Shown here one piece after another: positions 54,314 to 64,000 of a stretch of 64,000 nucleotides of DNA (position 1 is its first letter; the number at the start of each line of letters is the position of its first letter). Source of the stretch: Burkholderia ambifaria AMMD (GTDB lineage: Bacteria > Pseudomonadota > Gammaproteobacteria > Burkholderiales > Burkholderiaceae); the NCBI RefSeq assembly GCF_000203915.1, contig NC_008390.1, positions 2,418,001-2,482,000 on the forward strand, read 5' to 3'. The notes beneath the pieces were generated by a model, which saw only the letters and a program-made list of their open reading frames with translations, did no database searches and was not told the origin of the DNA. The position numbers and the translations under genes were made by a program.

Positions 54314-54742
54314 ATGGCAATGAACACCGGCTTCAGCGATGACGACGACGATGGCGTGATGAGCGAGATCAACATGACGCCGCTCGTCGACGTCATGCTC
54401 GTACTCCTGATCATCTTCCTCGTGACGATCCCGGCGATGCAGCACGCGGTGAAGATCGACTTGCCGCACGCGAGCAGCCAGCCCGTCGACGAAAAGCCGC
54501 AAACGGTCGACGTCGCGATCCAGGGCAACGGCACGATCCTGTGGAACGACCAGACGGTCACGCGCGAGCAGCTGCAGGCACACATCGCGGAAGCGGCACA
54601 GCATCAGCCGCAACCGGAGTTGCACCTGCGCGCCGATCGCAAGGTTGCCTATGAGCGTGTGGCGGAAGTGATGTCCGATGCACAGGCCGGCGGCCTGACG
54701 AAGCTCGGCTTCGTGACCGAGCCGAGCGCGAAGGCGAAGTAA
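54314..54742 (+). CDS. exbD: Biopolymer transport protein ExbD
   Basis: A 142-residue ExbD. It starts with an acidic cytoplasmic stretch, then one helix with EINMTPLVDVMLVLLIIFLV containing the proton-carrying Asp26, and a periplasmic domain with DLPHASSQPVDEKPQTVDVA and ELHLRADRKVAYERVAEVM. It works with ExbB and TonB. It starts 13 bases after exbB and is followed by a terminator. Confidence 0.96.
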   Translation: MAMNTGFSDDDDDGVMSEINMTPLVDVMLVLLIIFLVTIPAMQHAVKIDLPHASSQPVDEKPQTVDVAIQGNGTILWNDQTVTREQLQAHIAEAAQHQPQPELHLRADRKVAYERVAEVMSDAQAGGLTKLGFVTEPSAKAK

Positions 54743-54793
54743 CGCACGCGCGTTTGGCGGGTCGGCGGCGGCACCTGACCGGCCCCACAAAGT

Positions 54794-54827
54794 AAAAGGC
54801 CTTCATCGCCAGATGAAGGCCTTTTTT
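54794..54827 (+). terminator. exbD: Rho-independent terminator after exbD
   Basis: A 14-bp perfect stem (54794-54807 with 54812-54825, core AAGGCCTTCATC/GATGAAGGCCTT) with loop GCCA and a T6 run. It ends the tonB-exbB-exbD transcript. Confidence 0.93.
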
Positions 54828-55107
54828 CATGCGCACGCGGGCGCCTTCGGGCGGCGGGCTCTTCGGCGGTATCGGTTGCGCCTCGAGCAACGCAATGCGG
54901 CTACCGTGGTCTGCACGGACTGCGCGTTCTGCCCTATCTGGCTCGCAATATATGCGGCCACCTGATTCCGCTCAGAACTTCCTTCGCGAAATGGGATTTC
55001 AATATAGGCCCGCGCGCGAACGCATTCAAGGCCCCTGCGATTGAAACTTGCGATTGCCGGCGGCACTTCAATGACAAAACAAATTTGCCACGACGCGCAG
55101 TTTGCAT
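54828..55107. other. Intergenic region between exbD and the LysR gene
   Basis: About 280 bases between convergent genes. No gene, hairpin with T-run or repeat was recognised beyond the exbD terminator. Short frames here have no identifiable motif. Confidence 0.5.
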
Positions 55108-56085
55108 TCAGGTGGACGAAACATCGGCCGCCGCGGCTTCCTTCTTGTCGCGCTCCGGGCAGCTCGGCTGCTTGTAATCGCCGTGATCGAGCTTCTCGAC
55201 CAAATAGTCGACGAACGCGCGGACCGCGGGCGGCATCCCCTGCCGCGACACGAACGCCGCATAGAGTTGCGGCACCGGCAGCGTCCAGCCCGGCATCACG
55301 GGCGACAACTGTCCGGCGCGCAATGCATTGCCGTACATCATCTCCGGCAGCGCCGCGATGCCGAGGCCGTCGAGCACGGCCTCGCGGATCGTCATCAGGT
55401 CCGCCGTCACGAGCCTCGGATCGTGCTCGTGCAAGTGACGCGTGCCGTCCGGCGCGATCAGGTTGAACACGTGCCGTCCGTCGACGCTCGGCGTATCGAG
55501 CGTCTCGAAGCGCGCCAGATCGTCCGGCACGAGCGGCGGCGCATTCTGGCTCAGCAGGCTCGGCGCGCCGACCAGCATCTGCTCGGTCCGCCACAATGGC
55601 CGCACGACGATGTTCGCGTTCTGCGGCGGCTCCGAGCGCACGCGCAACGCGACATCGACCGAATCCTCGAACAGGTCGATCACGCGGTTCGTCACCCGAA
55701 TGTGCACCTTCACCTCGGGATAGCGGTGCAGGAATTCGGGCAGGATGCGCGACAGCATCGTCTGCGACAGCGTGACCGGGACGCTCACGCGCACCGAGCC
55801 GCGCGGCGACGAGCGCAACTGCTGCACGGCGTTCATCGCGGCCTGGGCTTCGGCGAGCATCGCCTGACAATGCTGGTAGAACAGCTCCCCCGCCTCGGTC
55901 AGCGCGAGCTTGCGCGTCGAACGCTGCAGCAGCCGCACGCCGAGCGCCGCTTCGAGTTCCGTCAGGCGCCGCGACAGGCGCGATTTCGAGATACCCAGCA
56001 CGCGCTCCGCAGCCGAGAACCCGCCGTGTTCGACGACCTGCGAAAAGTACATCAGGTCGTTCAGGTTGTGTGCATCGATGTTCAT
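55108..56085 (-). CDS. LysR-family transcriptional regulator
   Basis: A 325-residue LysR regulator. The helix-turn-helix is GGFSAAERVLGISKSRLSRR (about 21-40) with RLTELEAALGVRLLQRSTRK. The effector domain starts SVRVSVPVTLSQTMLSRILP and carries SVDVALRVRSEPP, typical of the CrgA/DsdC-like branch. The C terminus is charged (ERDKKEAAAADVSST). It is divergent from a pirin gene with 122 bases between them and probably controls it; in several proteobacteria pirin genes are under a divergent LysR regulator. Confidence 0.92.
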   Translation of the reverse strand: MNIDAHNLNDLMYFSQVVEHGGFSAAERVLGISKSRLSRRLTELEAALGVRLLQRSTRKLALTEAGELFYQHCQAMLAEAQAAMNAVQQLRSSPRGSVRVSVPVTLSQTMLSRILPEFLHRYPEVKVHIRVTNRVIDLFEDSVDVALRVRSEPPQNANIVVRPLWRTEQMLVGAPSLLSQNAPPLVPDDLARFETLDTPSVDGRHVFNLIAPDGTRHLHEHDPRLVTADLMTIREAVLDGLGIAALPEMMYGNALRAGQLSPVMPGWTLPVPQLYAAFVSRQGMPPAVRAFVDYLVEKLDHGDYKQPSCPERDKKEAAAADVSST

Positions 56086-56150
56086 TTCATCGTTCCAATT
56101 TCAGAACAATCCATTGCGAACCGCCGCAAATCGGACCGCAAAACGCCCAA

Positions 56151-56184
56151 TATAATAGCGCTATGTTTCAAAAATAACGCTATT
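56151..56184. promoter_or_regulatory. Likely LysR operator and promoter element between LysR and pirin genes
   Basis: AATAGCG (56154-56160) and CGCTATT (56178-56184) are inverted copies with a 17-base spacer. TATAAT at 56151-56156 could be a -10 in the same stretch; no matching -35 was found. Confidence 0.45.
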
Positions 56185-56207
56185 CCGATGATTTCGAGGG
56201 CTTCTGC

Positions 56208-57080
56208 ATGACGACCGCTCGCTCGCTTGACCGCACCTACCCCGCGCTTCGCACCACCGAAGGCGGCGGCTTCGTGGTTCACCGCCCGTTCCCGACCCGA
56301 CTGCTGATGGATTTCGATCCGTTCCTGTTGCTCGATGAAATGGGCCCCGTCGACTATGCGCCCGGCGAAGCCAAGGGCGCGCCGGACCATCCGCATCGCG
56401 GCTTCGAGACGGTGACCTACGTGCTCGACGGCCGCTTTCGCCATCGCGACTCGGCCGGCCATGCCGGCACGCTCGGGCCCGGCGACGTGCAGTGGATGAC
56501 GGCCGGCGCGGGGGTCGTGCACAGCGAAATGCCGGACCCCGAATTCGCGCAGGCGGGCGGCCGCTCGCACGGCTTCCAGCTGTGGGTGAACCTGCCGCGC
56601 CGCGACAAGCTGATCGCACCGCGCTACCAGGAAATCCCGGCCGACCGCATCCCCAGCGCCACGTCGCCGGACGGTCGTGCGCGGGTCCGCGTGATTGCCG
56701 GCGAAGCGTTCGGTGTGCGTGCCGCGATCGAGACGCGCACGCCGATCCTGTACCAGCATTTCACGCTGCAACCGGGTGCAACGGTCACGCAGCCGGTGCC
56801 GCCAGGTTATCGCGTGTTCGCGTACCCGCTCGACGGAGCGGGCCGCTACGGGCCCGACAGGCAGCTCGTCGACGCACGGCAGATGGTCGTCTACGGTGAC
56901 GATGGCGACGCGGTGACGTTCGAAGCCGGCGATACGCCGCTCGACCTGCTGCTGATCGGCGGCGTGCCGCTCAACGAGCCGATCGTCCGCTATGGCCCGT
57001 TCGTGATGAATACCGAGGAAGAGATCCGGCAGGCCGTCGTCGACTACCAGACGGGCCGCATGGGCCGCATCGAAGCGTGA
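56208..57080 (+). CDS. Pirin family protein
   Basis: A 290-residue bicupin. The N-terminal cupin contains DHPHRGFETVTYVLDGRFRH and GDVQWMTAGAGVVHSEMP, with the His/Glu metal ligands of pirins. The C-terminal cupin is the usual FTLQPGATVTQPVPPGYRVF part. Bacterial pirins are metal-dependent; some show quercetinase activity and others regulate metabolism or stress responses. No signal peptide is seen. It is divergent from a LysR gene. Confidence 0.92.
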   Translation: MTTARSLDRTYPALRTTEGGGFVVHRPFPTRLLMDFDPFLLLDEMGPVDYAPGEAKGAPDHPHRGFETVTYVLDGRFRHRDSAGHAGTLGPGDVQWMTAGAGVVHSEMPDPEFAQAGGRSHGFQLWVNLPRRDKLIAPRYQEIPADRIPSATSPDGRARVRVIAGEAFGVRAAIETRTPILYQHFTLQPGATVTQPVPPGYRVFAYPLDGAGRYGPDRQLVDARQMVVYGDDGDAVTFEAGDTPLDLLLIGGVPLNEPIVRYGPFVMNTEEEIRQAVVDYQTGRMGRIEA

Positions 57081-57179
57081 CGTGCAATCGGGGCCGCAGC
57101 TGCCGCGAAACCGCTTGTTTTGCGTCACAATAACTTCTTGATCCATGTGGCTGCCCGCCACCAGAAGGAATCCGTCCCC

Positions 57180-57665
57180 TTGAACTTCGAACATCTGATC
57201 CAGATCAACTCCGACGATCCGGCCGTGCCGTCCCTGACCCGCGACCAGCTCTGGGAAGGCCTCGTGCTGCGCGCCGAACAGCCGCAGCTGTTCCTGATCG
57301 GTCTCGACAGCTGTGTCGTCCTCGAACGAACGGACACGACGCTCGAACGCGAGCTGCACTACGGGCATGCGATCGTGCGCGATCGCGTGACGTTCATCCC
57401 GAACCAGCAAGTGCGCTACGACATCCATGCGGCCGGCGGTGAAATCGGCGGCTCGCTGACGATGACGATCGAGGAGCGCGACGACGACCACGAGCTGTTC
57501 CTGCGCTTCGAATACCGCACGACACTGACCGTCACGGACGACAGCGAGGAAGCGCGTCACACGCACGGTATCGTCAAGGAAGCGTATCGCACGTCGGACA
57601 TCGACACGGTGCGCCTGATCCGCGAATACGCACAAGGTCGCAAGGACCCCGATCCGCTCCACTGA
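57180..57665 (+). CDS. SRPBCC family protein, AtaL-like (DUF1857)
   Basis: A 161-residue protein of the DUF1857/AtaL-like branch of the START/Bet v1 fold. It begins with a TTG that reads as Met-Asn-Phe-Glu-His-Leu-Ile-Gln-Ile-Asn, the conserved family start, preceded by AGAAGGAA at good distance. A longer frame from another TTG at 57120 would add 20 residues without support. Conserved parts are LTRDQLWEGLVLRAEQP and RVTFIPNQQVRYDI. The function is unknown; the fold binds hydrophobic ligands. It follows the pirin gene by about 100 bases. Confidence 0.8.
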   Translation: MNFEHLIQINSDDPAVPSLTRDQLWEGLVLRAEQPQLFLIGLDSCVVLERTDTTLERELHYGHAIVRDRVTFIPNQQVRYDIHAAGGEIGGSLTMTIEERDDDHELFLRFEYRTTLTVTDDSEEARHTHGIVKEAYRTSDIDTVRLIREYAQGRKDPDPLH

Positions 57666-57738
57666 TTGCGGCGGCGGCCTGCGGGCCGCCTCTTTGACTC
57701 ACGCTATCGGGGTTGTTGCATCGATCGATAAAGAGTTT

Positions 57739-57768
57739 TTGTAAATGGGAATAGTTATCATTTAGAAT
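57739..57768 (+). promoter_or_regulatory. hemP: hemP promoter with a Fur box in the spacer
   Basis: TTGTAA (57739-57744) and TAGAAT (57763-57768) are 18 bases apart. The spacer contains AATGGGAATAGTTATCATT (57744-57762), a 19-base Fur box close to the form AATGAGAATnATTCTCATT. It should keep hemP and the downstream RNA silent when iron is plentiful. Confidence 0.75.
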
Positions 57769-57803
57769 TCATTCCATCGCATCGACTGTTACCGATCAAC
57801 CGA

Positions 57804-58049
57804 ATGACCGACACCACGCGCCCGACCACGCTGACCTTGCGCCGCACGACCGGCACCGCAAGCGGCAACCGTCAGAAGACGGCAGCGGTCACGACGCCGG
57901 CGAAACCCGCCGGAAGCCGCGATGCCGGCACACGGACCCTCAGCAGCGATGCGCTGCTGCAAGGTCACAGCCACATCAGCATCGCGCATAACGGAGAGAC
58001 TTATCAGTTGCGTGCCACGCGGCTCGGCAAACTGATCCTGACGAAGTAA
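57804..58049 (+). CDS. hemP: Hemin uptake protein HemP
   Basis: An 81-residue protein whose last 37 residues are the HemP domain: SSDALLQGHSHISIAHNGET followed by YQLRATRLGKLILTK. The N-terminal 40 residues are Thr/Arg-rich and probably unstructured. In Burkholderia HemP (also called HmuP in related species) supports expression of hemin uptake genes as a DNA-binding regulator. A Fur box lies in its promoter. No hemin receptor genes lie next to it in this window. A small RNA candidate follows directly. Confidence 0.93.
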   Translation: MTDTTRPTTLTLRRTTGTASGNRQKTAAVTTPAKPAGSRDAGTRTLSSDALLQGHSHISIAHNGETYQLRATRLGKLILTK

Positions 58050-58240
58050 CGACAGAGTATTGTGGGGACCACCTCCCTGAGAGGTGTTGGGCAGTAGCCA
58101 GCGTAACGGCTTGCACGCGAGATCTAGACCCCTTCGTGCAAATACACTCAAGCAGCCGTTGCAGCAAGCCAAGCCACTTTTTTGGTTCTCACACATGGAA
58201 GAAAAAAGCGACACGTCGAAAGACGTGTCGCTTTTTGTTT
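58050..58240 (+). ncRNA. Candidate iron-responsive small RNA downstream of hemP
   Basis: The 190 bases after hemP contain no gene but have sRNA features. CACCTC (58070-58075) and GAGGTG (58081-58086) form a hairpin whose loop and stem expose CACCTCCCT, an anti-SD-like sequence. The single-stranded TGTGGGGAC lies just before it. A strong terminator with a T-run closes it (58203-58238). It can be made from the Fur-controlled hemP promoter by processing or from its own promoter. I recall a Fur-linked Burkholderia cenocepacia sRNA named BrrF that acts on TCA-cycle genes; whether this is the same locus I cannot check. The 5' end is not defined. Confidence 0.55.
58203..58238. terminator. Strong bidirectional terminator after the candidate sRNA
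   Basis: A 15-bp perfect stem (58203-58217 with 58222-58236, core GCGACACGTC/GACGTGTCGC) with loop GAAA, flanked by A6 and T5. It suits the 3' end of an Hfq-type sRNA. Confidence 0.92.
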
Positions 58241-58367
58241 GGGCGTCCGCAGACAAAAAAAAGGCATCGCGGCTATCGGCGCTGCTGGTTTCAGCAGACT
58301 CCGGAGCCCGGCGGCGGACACCTCGCCTGCTACTCCGGCGCGTGGCCGCCAGGCCTTCAATCCCGCA

Positions 58368-59765
58368 TCAGAAACCCCAGAACATCAACCACCACGCGCT
58401 GTCGATCACGGCCAGGCCGGCCGCGAACCACGCGAATGCAGCCAGCCGGCGCGGCCACGCCGCATAGCGCCCCGTCACCTTCCAGGCCAGCCACGCGCTC
58501 CACGCGTTCGCGCAAATCAGAATCGCGATGCGCACGTCGGTCGCCCAGCCGAGCGGCACATGCTCGGCACGCAGCAGCGACAATGTCGTCGCCGACAGCC
58601 CGAGAAACACGCCCGCACCCGCGATCGGGATCAGCGCCTGCGCGAGATGATGAAGACGCACGCGATCGAAACGGCCGAGCATCAGCGTCGCGCCGGCCAG
58701 CAGCACGAGCAGCGCGGTGCCGTACACGAGCCCCGTGCCGACGATATAGCTAACGACCAGACCGCCGTCGAGCCACGAGAACACGTCGTTGCGATCCGGG
58801 TAATGCGTGAGCAGGAACCACGGTGCGTTGGTCTCGAGCGGCCACGTGATGTCGCGGTCGATAAGCCAGCCCGCGAGGAATTGCTTGATCTGCACGAACC
58901 ACGGGCTCACGGTCCAGTGGAACGCGCCGATCGCGACGCCGAGCAGGCCGTACAGGATCAGCGCCGTGTCCCACGGGTTCGCCTGTTGCGCGCCGAGATT
59001 CACGACCTCGTCGGACGGCGAGCGCCACGACAGTTCGATCGCATCGCGGTGCCCGCTGCAGCGACCGCACATGTGGCACGCGGCGGCGCCCTTCATGTTG
59101 CGCAACGGCACGAGCGGCGCGCAGTTGATCGGAATCACGCGATGTCCGTGCTCGCCGTTCTTGTACGAGCGGCGCCACGCATCCTCGTCGACCTTGTAGC
59201 GCATCGGCGCGAGCCGCGACAGCAATCCGAACACGCCGTTGACCGGGCACAGGTACTTGCACCACACGCGCTTCTCGCGGCCGTACAGCAGCCCGATCAC
59301 GATCGCGCCGACGGTCGAGCCGCCGAGCACGAACAGCACGGCGAGCGGGTACTGGTACACGCTGACCATCTGCCCATAGATCGTCGTGAGCCCGAACGCG
59401 ACGAACGGCCAGCCGCCCCACCGCATCCAGCGCGGAATCGCGCCGCCGCGGCCGAACCGGCTCGCGTATTCGGTGAGCGCGCCTTCCGGGCACAGCACGC
59501 CGCACCAGACGCGGCCGAGCATCACCATCGACAGCAGCACGAACGGCCACCAGATGCCCCAGAACACGAACTGCGCGATCAGCGTGAGGTTGTTCCACAG
59601 GTGCGCGGAATCGTCCGGCAGCGGCAACACCGCCGGCACGATGATCAGGAATGCATAGACGGCGACGACGACCCACTGGATGCCGCGGATCACAGCGCCG
59701 TGGCGCTGCATCCACTGGCCGGCCTGTGCGAGCCAGCCCGGCTTGGCTGCGGCGGCAATGCTCAT
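58368..59765 (-). CDS. ftrD: Polyferredoxin-like membrane protein FtrD
   Basis: A 465-residue membrane protein with about seven helices and iron-sulfur motifs: CGVLCPEGALTEYAS, CKYLCPVNGVFGLL and CHMCGRCSGHRDAIEL. It matches the NapH/RdxA-like proteins that are the fourth member of FtrABCD iron uptake systems, where it is thought to pass electrons to the permease complex. It overlaps the permease stop codon by four bases (59762-59765), so the two are coupled. No clear terminator of its own was identified downstream. Confidence 0.9.
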   Translation of the reverse strand: MSIAAAAKPGWLAQAGQWMQRHGAVIRGIQWVVVAVYAFLIIVPAVLPLPDDSAHLWNNLTLIAQFVFWGIWWPFVLLSMVMLGRVWCGVLCPEGALTEYASRFGRGGAIPRWMRWGGWPFVAFGLTTIYGQMVSVYQYPLAVLFVLGGSTVGAIVIGLLYGREKRVWCKYLCPVNGVFGLLSRLAPMRYKVDEDAWRRSYKNGEHGHRVIPINCAPLVPLRNMKGAAACHMCGRCSGHRDAIELSWRSPSDEVVNLGAQQANPWDTALILYGLLGVAIGAFHWTVSPWFVQIKQFLAGWLIDRDITWPLETNAPWFLLTHYPDRNDVFSWLDGGLVVSYIVGTGLVYGTALLVLLAGATLMLGRFDRVRLHHLAQALIPIAGAGVFLGLSATTLSLLRAEHVPLGWATDVRIAILICANAWSAWLAWKVTGRYAAWPRRLAAFAWFAAGLAVIDSAWWLMFWGF

Positions 59766-60604
59766 GCCGTGCGGCCCGCTGTGACGGCCGGGCGGCGGCT
59801 CGCGCGCTTCATCAGCAGCCAGACGACCGCCCAGTACACCGCATAGGCGACCAGGTTGGTCAGTGCCGGATGCGCGCGATAACCGGTCAGCGTCGCGACG
59901 AGCGAACCGAACGTGCCGGAATCATCGAGGATCGCGGACGTGTCCCACAGCTGCGAGATGCCGAGCGGCAGGATTTCCTTGTCGATCAGCTTGTCGACGC
60001 CGGTCTGGAACAGGCCCGCGCCGAGGAACAACAGCATCACTTCGGTCACGCGGAAGAAATGCCGCCACGAGAAGTACTTGCCGCCGAGCTGCAGCAGATA
60101 GAACGTGAGGAACGCGAGGCCGAGGCCGATCACGACCGCGAGCATCTGGCTGGCGTCCACGTGCCCCGACTGGCCGAAACCGAGGCCGTACAGGAAGATC
60201 ACCGTCTCGCTGCCTTCGCGGGCGATCGCGAGCGCGACCAGCACGGCAACGCCCCACCAGTTCGAATCGCGCGTGCTCTGCTGCAGCGACTGCTCCATGT
60301 CGCGCTTCAGCGTGCGGCCGTGCCGGCGCATCCACAACACCATCTGCACGATCAGCACGCAGGCGATCAGCACCATCGCGGTCTGGAAATAGTCCTGTGC
60401 GTCGCCGGACAGCACTTCGGTGAAGCCGACGAGTGCGGCGCCGAGACCGATGGCCATCAGCAGGCCGACCGCCACACCCGTCCACAGAAAGGGCAAGCCG
60501 CGGCGCGCGTCGTCGTCGCCGTTCTTCAGCCATGCATAGAGGATGCCGACGACGAGCAGCGCTTCGACGCTCTCCCGCCAGACGATGAACAAGATCTGAC
60601 CCAT
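59762..60604 (-). CDS. ftrC: FTR1-family iron permease FtrC
   Basis: A 280-residue permease with seven hydrophobic segments. The two iron-binding motifs of FTR1/EfeU proteins are present: RESVE (10-14) and REGSE (129-133). The start at 60604 is preceded by AGGAGG at ideal distance. It takes iron oxidised by a periplasmic partner across the inner membrane. It lies between ftrB and ftrD; the ATGA overlap with ftrD shows coupling. Confidence 0.94.
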   Translation of the reverse strand: MGQILFIVWRESVEALLVVGILYAWLKNGDDDARRGLPFLWTGVAVGLLMAIGLGAALVGFTEVLSGDAQDYFQTAMVLIACVLIVQMVLWMRRHGRTLKRDMEQSLQQSTRDSNWWGVAVLVALAIAREGSETVIFLYGLGFGQSGHVDASQMLAVVIGLGLAFLTFYLLQLGGKYFSWRHFFRVTEVMLLFLGAGLFQTGVDKLIDKEILPLGISQLWDTSAILDDSGTFGSLVATLTGYRAHPALTNLVAYAVYWAVVWLLMKRASRRPAVTAGRTA

Positions 60605-60662
60605 TGAATCCTCCTGACGTGCGGGGCGCGGCATTCGTGCGCCCGTACGCAGATAAAACGCA

Positions 60663-60995
60663 TTACTTCGCGACGATCACGCCCTGTGCCTGCTGGTGGA
60701 AATCGTCGAAAAACTTGTACTCGCCCGGCGACAGCGGGGCGACAACCACGAACGAATCGGCGCCCGGCGCGAGCACCTTCTCCTTGCGCAACTGCACGCT
60801 CTCGAATTCGGCGGCGCCCTTGCCGGTATTCCTGATCTCGATCTTGAAGCGCTGACCGGCCGGCACTTCGATGCGGGCGGGGTTCAGCTTGCCGTCCGTC
60901 ATCTCGAGCTTGAACGTCGGCAGATCGGCGGCATGCGCCGCGCCGGCGAGCCACAGCGCGGCGGCCGCGGCGACGATTTTCTGGGGAAATTTCAT
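60663..60995 (-). CDS. ftrB: Periplasmic cupredoxin-domain protein FtrB
   Basis: A 110-residue exported protein. The signal peptide is residues 1 to about 22 (KIVAAAAALWLAGAAHA). The mature part is a cupredoxin fold with IEVPAGQRFKIEIRNTGKGA and SPGEYKFFDDFHQQAQGVIV; the copper ligands of ordinary cupredoxins are partly replaced, as usual in the EfeO/FtrB N-domain group. It probably oxidises or hands on iron in the periplasm. The ATG at 60995 gives a complete signal peptide. Confidence 0.9.
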   Translation of the reverse strand: MKFPQKIVAAAAALWLAGAAHAADLPTFKLEMTDGKLNPARIEVPAGQRFKIEIRNTGKGAAEFESVQLRKEKVLAPGADSFVVVAPLSPGEYKFFDDFHQQAQGVIVAK

Positions 60996-61050
60996 TCTGG
61001 GTTCTCTACGCTGACGGCGCGCCGAAGCGCGCCGTCCGTGATGCCACCGA

Positions 61051-61602
61051 TCAGTACCCGCCCTTCTTGCCGATGCCGGCGAACGGGAAGTCGTATTCGA
61101 GGGTGACGGGCTTGAACCACGGACCCACACCGGTTTCCTTGTCGACGTGACGGCCGAACGCCATGTGGCCCGACTGCATCGGCGGCTTGACGATCATCGT
61201 CAGGTGGTACTTGCCCGGGCCGGCCAGCTTCACGTTGTCGCCATAGTGCGGGCCGTCGCTCGCGACCATGCCCATCAGGTCGCCTTCGGCCTTCCACTTC
61301 GTGTCACCCTGCTTCGTCAGCTTGTACGTGACCTGCAGGTACGGCATCCAGTCGCCTTCCGCGAAACCCGTCGGGTTGTTCTTGACCGCATGGATGTCCG
61401 CCTCGAGGTGGATGTCCGAATCCGACGCCTTGCGCATCATCCCTTCCGGATCCATCGTGATCGGCTGCAGGTACACCGCGCCGATTTCCATGCCGCCCTG
61501 GATCTGCTGCTTGCCGATCGGATATTCGGCCGCCGAGGCCGACATCGCGGCCAGCGCCGCCGCTACCGCAACCGACGTGCGGATGAACGAAGAACCCAAC
61601 AT
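61051..61602 (-). CDS. ftrA: Periplasmic iron-binding protein FtrA (P19/Fe2+ transport family)
   Basis: A 183-residue exported protein with signal peptide to about residue 25 (VAVAAALAAMSASA). The mature part starts AEYPIGKQQIQGGMEIGAVY and has DSDIHLEADIHAVKNNPTGF and GKYHLTMIVKPP, plus the Met and His metal-site residues typical of P19/FetP (MEIGAVY, HMAFGRH). The family binds ferrous iron, and copper, for the FTR1 permease. I chose the ATG at 61602, with AAGGAG upstream, over a GTG two codons earlier. It is the first gene of ftrABCD and has a Fur box upstream. Confidence 0.92.
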   Translation of the reverse strand: MLGSSFIRTSVAVAAALAAMSASAAEYPIGKQQIQGGMEIGAVYLQPITMDPEGMMRKASDSDIHLEADIHAVKNNPTGFAEGDWMPYLQVTYKLTKQGDTKWKAEGDLMGMVASDGPHYGDNVKLAGPGKYHLTMIVKPPMQSGHMAFGRHVDKETGVGPWFKPVTLEYDFPFAGIGKKGGY

Positions 61603-61686
61603 GGACACTCCTTGTTATTTGTCTGACACGCTGCCAACCGCCCTCCTGGACGGCTCGCCGGAAACACTAACGCAATGAAGAACGTT

Positions 61687-61705
61687 AATGCGAACTATTC
61701 TCAAT
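61687..61705. promoter_or_regulatory. ftrA: Fur box upstream of ftrABCD
   Basis: AATGCGAACTATTCTCAAT is a 19-base imperfect palindrome of the same form as those at bfd and hemP. It lies 85 bases before the ftrA start. Iron-dependent repression by Fur is inferred. Confidence 0.68.
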
Positions 61706-61821
61706 ACTTGCGAAGTGTAGCACCGAACCGGCGCCGGAACAAACGAGACCCCCGGTAAACCCCTGATGCGACAAGGCTTACAGCCGAGTTACCGGGAGGT
61801 TTCAGTGACGTTTGGAAAGAT

Positions 61822-63912
<2,091 letters not shown>

Positions 63913-64000
63913 GGAGTGCGGCCGGAGCGAGGGCAAAAGACTATTCTAGCGCTTCGCGGCGTCGCGGACCGCTGACGGCTCCTGACGCGCGGCACCGGCC

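Overview
The window is GC-rich (clearly above 60% by eye) with strongly biased codon use. Its gene content matches a chromosome of a Burkholderia species, most likely the Burkholderia cepacia complex: hutF/hutG-type histidine degradation, ftrABCD iron uptake, a hemP gene with a Fur box, an acs gene beside an SSS/DUF4212 symporter pair, and ArgA followed by YggX. The species call is inferred from gene content and style, not from a database match. Translation starts at TTG or GTG are used in several places where a Shine-Dalgarno (SD) sequence supports them.

Layout. 1-0.8 kb: end of argA and yggX. 0.8-6.5 kb: a catabolic operon (acyl-CoA dehydrogenase, CaiB/BaiF CoA-transferase, MFS carrier) divergent from a LysR regulator. 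6.5-7.0 kb: a permease remnant next to tRNA-Val(CAC). 7.1-10.7 kb: polyamine catabolism genes (glutamine amidotransferase, gamma-glutamylputrescine synthetase-like enzyme, polyamine aminotransferase). 11.4-19.5 kb: a complete histidine utilisation operon hutH-C-U-D-I-F-G, with two palindromic operators bracketing its promoter and a divergent amino-acid binding protein. 20.6-34.5 kb: ordinary accessory and metabolic genes (phosphopantetheinyl transferase, hydrolases, two MFS carriers, photolyase, DHH phosphoesterase, a decayed short-chain dehydrogenase, lactonase, AraC regulator with desaturase, HAD phosphatase).

34.75-42.5 kb: tRNA-Ser(GGA) followed by an orphan type VI secretion island: vgrG, a 989-residue multidomain cell-wall effector, a secreted candidate immunity protein and a PAAR tip protein. 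Base composition falls sharply inside the effector gene at about 40.45 kb and stays low through the immunity gene, the pattern expected when a toxin domain and its immunity gene are exchanged as a cassette. This is the best candidate for an undescribed system in the window.

42.7-47.1 kb: acetate uptake and activation (SSS symporter, DUF4212 subunit, acs). 47.4-50.6 kb: EamA transporter, YqhA-family protein, class I fumarase. 50.8-61.7 kb is rich in iron genes: bfr, bfd, tonB-exbB-exbD, hemP and ftrABCD, with 19-bp Fur boxes of one shared form in front of bfd, hemP and ftrA. Downstream of hemP lies a likely small RNA ending in a strong terminator; it carries a stretch exactly complementary to the fumA ribosome-binding region. 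The window ends with uvrB.
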